Positions 61,146-64,000 of a stretch of DNA of 64,000 nucleotides are shown one piece after another (position 1 is the first letter of the stretch; each line of letters begins with the position of its first letter). The notes below the pieces were generated by a model. That model was not told the DNA's origin. It saw only the letters and a list, made by a program, of their open reading frames with translations, and searched no databases. The stretch comes from Vicinamibacterales bacterium. Lineage in GTDB: Bacteria > Acidobacteriota > Vicinamibacteria > Vicinamibacterales > UBA2999. Where the stretch lies: contig JAWKHS010000015.1 of the NCBI GenBank assembly GCA_041394705.1, positions 62,001-126,000 on the forward strand, in the 5' to 3' direction. The position numbers and the translations under genes were made by a program.

Positions 61146-62545
61146 CACCGCGACGCGGGCGCCGGGGCGGTGCCGCCGGCCTCGCGAATCTTGCGGAACA
61201 CGCGGTCTTCGAGCCAGTGGGCATCCCACCACTCCACCGGGTTCACCTGCACGCCGCCCACGAGCATCGTGAAGTGGAGGTGATCGCCTCCGGCCAGGCC
61301 CGTCGTTCCGGATCGGCCGAGCGTCTGGCCCTTCGTCACGCTGTCGCCCTCCTTCACGTCCATCGTGGACATGTGGCCGTAGAGCGACTGGATGCCCATG
61401 CCGTGGTCGACGACCACGCAGTTCCCGTAGATGCCGAGATAGCCGGCGTGCACGACCACGCCGCTGTTGGCGGCCGTGACCGGCGCCTGCCGGGTGGAGG
61501 CGAGATCGAAGCCCAGGTGCGTCTGCTGGTCGATCTCCTTGCCGTTGTAGTAGTAGGTGCGGTGATCGGCGAACCGCGATTCCACCTGCGTGTTGCCCAG
61601 CTGCGCGAACGCCTCGGTGAAGCGCAGCTCGGGCGCCGTCTTCGACGCCAGCGCCGCGATCGTCTGGTTGTTCTCCTGGCGGAGGTCGCGGTTCACGGTC
61701 AGGAAGGCCTGGACGGGATCGTCGGGCTTGGCGCCGAGGGACGGCGTGTTGGCGAAGATCGGCGGCACCACGTTGGTCAGGAACGCGTCGTCGATGGGAA
61801 TCCGCGAGCGCTGGAACACCTTCGTGAACGCCTGCCGGTCCATGTTGGCCACGGCTTCGTTGCCGGCCTCGTCGCGCGCGAACACGGTGACGGGCGTGTT
61901 CGCGTCGGCGTCGAACGGCAGCGCGAAGAAGGCCACCTGCAGCGCCGGATCGGTGAGGCCCACGCCGGCGCCGGGGAAGGCCCTGAAGCTCACGTCGCCC
62001 ACCCGGACGCCCGCCGAGACGTCCGGCGGCGTCGCTCGGATGACGACGAACTCCGACCCGCCGAGATTGAGGAAGTGGTGCAGGGAGACGACCGCGACCC
62101 GCGGCGGTTCCAGCCGGACCTCCACGTCGCGCGTCACCGTCGTCACCGCCTCGCGCCAGCCGAAGAGCACCGGCCGGGCCGCCGTGACGGTGAGCGTGGC
62201 CTTCCCGGCCTGGAGATCAGGCTGCGACGCCTTGCCGAGCGGCCGGATCACCCAGAGCCGATCGGACGACTCCTGCTTCACGTCCCCCGAGGACCCGGAG
62301 GCGTCGTCCAGCGAGAAGACCGGCAGAATCCGGTCCCCCTGGCTGATCGCCGCCGTGAGCCGCGTCAGCTTGCCGGCGGGCGCGTCCACGTACAGCTCGA
62401 GCGAGCCTTTCTGGCCGACGAACCGCTCGGGGGTCTTGATCTCGATGGCCGGCCCGGCCTCCCGCCCCGCCAGCACCCAGGCCGCCCCGCCGATCCCCAC
62501 GGCGAGGACGATCAGCGCCATCACGAGCCGTCGTAGCAACCGCAT
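61145..62545 (-). CDS. M23 family metallopeptidase, membrane-anchored
   Basis: The 466-residue protein has an N-terminal membrane helix (about 8-26). A long beta-rich region follows, including about 30-260 with Ig-like strands. The LytM/M23 catalytic domain is at about 340-450: HLGFDLAST (zinc ligands His and Asp), SLYGHMSTMDV and GGDHLHFTMLV (HxH). All zinc residues are intact, so it probably cuts peptidoglycan cross-bridges. The stop overlaps the ATG of the next gene by one base (TGATG). First gene of the M23-cupredoxin-ctaB operon. Confidence 0.9.
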   Translation of the reverse strand: MRLLRRLVMALIVLAVGIGGAAWVLAGREAGPAIEIKTPERFVGQKGSLELYVDAPAGKLTRLTAAISQGDRILPVFSLDDASGSSGDVKQESSDRLWVIRPLGKASQPDLQAGKATLTVTAARPVLFGWREAVTTVTRDVEVRLEPPRVAVVSLHHFLNLGGSEFVVIRATPPDVSAGVRVGDVSFRAFPGAGVGLTDPALQVAFFALPFDADANTPVTVFARDEAGNEAVANMDRQAFTKVFQRSRIPIDDAFLTNVVPPIFANTPSLGAKPDDPVQAFLTVNRDLRQENNQTIAALASKTAPELRFTEAFAQLGNTQVESRFADHRTYYYNGKEIDQQTHLGFDLASTRQAPVTAANSGVVVHAGYLGIYGNCVVVDHGMGIQSLYGHMSTMDVKEGDSVTKGQTLGRSGTTGLAGGDHLHFTMLVGGVQVNPVEWWDAHWLEDRVFRKIREAGGTAPAPASR

Positions 62546-62609
62546 CGGTCGATTCTAGCCCCGGTCGTCTGCGGCGCTCGCGCGGTTCGGAATGAACGCC
62601 GGCATCTGG

Positions 62610-62638
62610 TTGACAGGCTCACCGCTGCTGAGTACCTT
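62610..62638 (+). promoter_or_regulatory. Promoter for tRNA-Glu
   Basis: A perfect -35 TTGACA (62610-62615) and a 17-base spacer lead to TACCTT (62633-62638). The expected start is near 62645, about 30 bases before the tRNA. It is the only full -35/-10 pair found in the window. Confidence 0.6.
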
Positions 62639-62675
62639 TGAACGTTCCTGGCAGCACGACCCGGCTGCCGAATGT

Positions 62676-62750
62676 GCCGGTATCGTCTAGGGGTCAGGAC
62701 ACGTGGTTCTCAGCCACGGGACCGGGGTTCGAATCCCCGTACCGGTACCA
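62676..62750 (+). tRNA. tRNA-Glu (anticodon CTC)
   Basis: A complete cloverleaf. The acceptor stem is GCCGGTA pairing with TACCGGT (one G-U pair at the end). The anticodon stem CGTGG/CCACG has loop TTCTCAG, giving anticodon CTC for GAG codons. The T stem CGGGG/CCCCG has loop TTCGAAT. The CCA end is encoded (62748-62750). GAG is the dominant Glu codon in such a GC-rich genome. Confidence 0.95.
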
Positions 62751-63016
62751 ACCTTCCTCTCGCTTCCCTGCAAGCCTTTAGCTGACCAGCGGCGCTTGAC
62801 GCGACGCCCTCGGACGTTGCTTCGTGCTCCAGCCGCACCAGGATCTCGCGGTCCCGGCGAAAGGTCACTATCGTCCCCTGCCCCGGACTGCAGCCGACCG
62901 CACCCGCACGGGCGACATCCGGCGCTCGATCGCCGAACGCGATGCGAACGAGGACGCGTAACCTGCGGAGGATCGCGCCGGCCGCCGTCGCCCTCGTGAG
63001 CTGACCGCCCGCCCAT

Positions 63017-64000
63017 TCAGCGCTGACGACTGCCCGGGTCCGGCAGGTCGATCATCACGACATCCGAGTTCGCGATCGTCCGGTCGAACACGATCGCCGT
63101 GCCGTCGGGCGTGAGGTCGAACGACCGGCCCGACATCAGCGGTGTCGTGAACCGGAACGCCGTCAACTGCCGGGACACGCCAGTGGCCAGGTCGAGGCGG
63201 TGGAAGTCGAGCGTGTCCGACTGGTAGACGATCGCCGCTCCGTCGGGCGTGAACCGCTGGCCGCCCGGCCGCACGTCGACGCGGGGCAGCGCCACCGGCG
63301 TGCCGTCCGGGCGCACGGCCCGCAACGTCGAGACCCCGGTGACGATCGGCCCGTTGTAGACGATGAGGCCGCCGGCCGGCGACCACGCCGGATTCGTCGC
63401 CACGCCCTGGACGATCCGCACGACCGGACCGCCATCGTCAGGGACGATGAACAGCCCCGGAGCACCATCCATCGTGCCGCCGACGACGATGGCGCGCGCA
63501 TCGGGCGACCAGCTCGGTCCCCCGTCCGGTGTCAGCGCGGGCACCAGCGTGCGCACGTCCGTGCCGTCCGCCGCCATCGTCGCCAGGCGGCTCCGACCCG
63601 CCAGGCTGATGACCACCGCCAGCCGTCGGCCGTCCCGCGTCACGGCCGGGCCGTCGAACACCGGACCATTGCTGCCCGGCCAGATTTCGGACGCCGCGCC
63701 ATCCTGCGTGCGCCAGAGCCCTTGATCGGCATCACCACGCGCCAGGTAGAAGAGCGTCCGGGGCCCGAGGCGTGGCGCATGCGCGTCTCCCGACGGGTTC
63801 GCGACGCGCTCGATGTCGCGCTCCTCCGCGACGCGGTCGGTGATGGCCACGCGCGCCAGCCCGCTCGCCGGACGCGCGATCGTGGCCACGAGCCGGCGCC
63901 CGTCGCGACTCGCCGCCACCGAGCGGTATTGATCGACGCCAGACGCCACGCGTCGCGACGACCGGGTCGGCACGTCGAGGGCCCAGAGCCAGGGCCCTGA
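63017..64000 (-). CDS. PD40/TolB-like beta-propeller protein, C-terminal part (partial)
   Basis: The frame is open to the window edge (the upstream codons read SGPWLWALDVPTRSSRRV) and ends at 63017, giving about 327 residues. It consists of repeated WD40-like PD40 blades: RLGPRTLFYLARGDADQGLW, GPAVTRDGRRLAVVI, GPSWSPDARAIVVGG, ATNPAWSPAGGLIVYNG, GQRFTPDGAAIVYQSD and SFDLTPDGTAIVFDR. In Acidobacteriota such propellers often form the C-terminus of serine/threonine kinases or winged-helix regulators, but the N-terminal domain is outside the window. Confidence 0.8.
   Translation of the reverse strand, partial: SGPWLWALDVPTRSSRRVASGVDQYRSVAASRDGRRLVATIARPASGLARVAITDRVAEERDIERVANPSGDAHAPRLGPRTLFYLARGDADQGLWRTQDGAASEIWPGSNGPVFDGPAVTRDGRRLAVVISLAGRSRLATMAADGTDVRTLVPALTPDGGPSWSPDARAIVVGGTMDGAPGLFIVPDDGGPVVRIVQGVATNPAWSPAGGLIVYNGPIVTGVSTLRAVRPDGTPVALPRVDVRPGGQRFTPDGAAIVYQSDTLDFHRLDLATGVSRQLTAFRFTTPLMSGRSFDLTPDGTAIVFDRTIANSDVVMIDLPDPGSRQR

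Noticed and set aside
62687..63016. Minus-strand open frame of 109 codons over the tRNA gene whose end reads GIRTPVPWLRTTCPDP
   Set aside because: This is the well-known false translation of the complement of a tRNA gene; the cloverleaf explains the sequence.

Overview
The window is a 64 kb piece of a very GC-rich chromosome with tightly packed genes on both strands. It contains one tRNA gene, no rRNA, and no integrase, transposase or CRISPR array. The gene content points to an acidobacterium, most likely of the Vicinamibacteria type. The evidence is a large Oar-like TonB-dependent receptor with an N-terminal carboxypeptidase-regulatory domain, paired VWA proteins of the kind common in Acidobacteriota, a PD40 beta-propeller protein, an FG-GAP/fibronectin protein, DUF1028, DUF3500 and DUF1343 proteins, and a multiheme cytochrome with HEAT and TPR repeats. 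This placement is inferred from family content only.

Layout. 1-5.4 kb (+): tail of a HEAT-repeat protein, a secreted asparaginase, a small membrane protein, an esterase, then an amino-acid decarboxylase coupled to a GABA-type aminotransferase. 5.4-7.9 kb (-): a carbamoyltransferase/SxtJ/DUF5989 module. 8-13.3 kb (+): aldehyde dehydrogenase (gabD-like), DUF3500 protein, M28 peptidase and acetamidase-type hydrolase, mostly exported. 13.3-15.9 kb (-): a fibronectin/FG-GAP gene broken by about eight frameshifts. 16.2-24.3 kb: DUF1028, DUF1697 and YdcF proteins, pntAB transhydrogenase, a second M28 peptidase, a TIGR02757 protein and greB. 24.5-29.4 kb (-): glycosyltransferases, a methyltransferase and a TolC-like protein. 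29.6-35.2 kb (+): pyrE-truA-uppS-cdsA-dxr-rseP. 35.3-40.4 kb (-): two VWA proteins, a fused cobA/hemD and a D-aminoacylase. 40.5-41.5 kb (+): a partial ATP synthase F0 cluster (AtpZ-like, subunit I-like, subunit c) with no subunit a. 41.6-51.1 kb (+): EamA transporter, TonB receptor, rfbBAC and an octaheme cytochrome. 51.2-62.5 kb: a TPR lipoprotein-like exported protein, a serine hydrolase-NamZ fusion, a DHOD-like protein with pyruvate:ferredoxin oxidoreductase, and a ctaB/cupredoxin/M23 operon. The window ends with tRNA-Glu(CTC) and the C-terminal part of a PD40 propeller protein.

How it fits together. The envelope theme is strong: undecaprenyl and isoprenoid precursors (uppS, dxr), phospholipid (cdsA), site-2 protease (rseP), dTDP-rhamnose precursors (rfbBAC), sugar transferases, muropeptide salvage (serine hydrolase-NamZ) and M23 peptidoglycan hydrolysis. 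A second theme is scavenging and respiration: secreted asparaginase, peptidases and amidases, GABA-type catabolism, transhydrogenase, heme O synthesis and a multiheme cytochrome.

Transcription signals. Several genes carry a TATACT-like -10 box only 6-9 bases before the start codon, which suggests leaderless mRNAs. Others have the box 20-45 bases upstream together with a Shine-Dalgarno sequence. The most interesting items are the missing atpB, the glycosyltransferase-methyltransferase fusion that hinges on a six-base homopolymer, the serine hydrolase-NamZ fusion, the carbamoyltransferase/SxtJ/DUF5989 module, and a diverged methyltransferase half in the cobA/hemD protein. No wholly unknown multi-gene defence or mobile system was seen.
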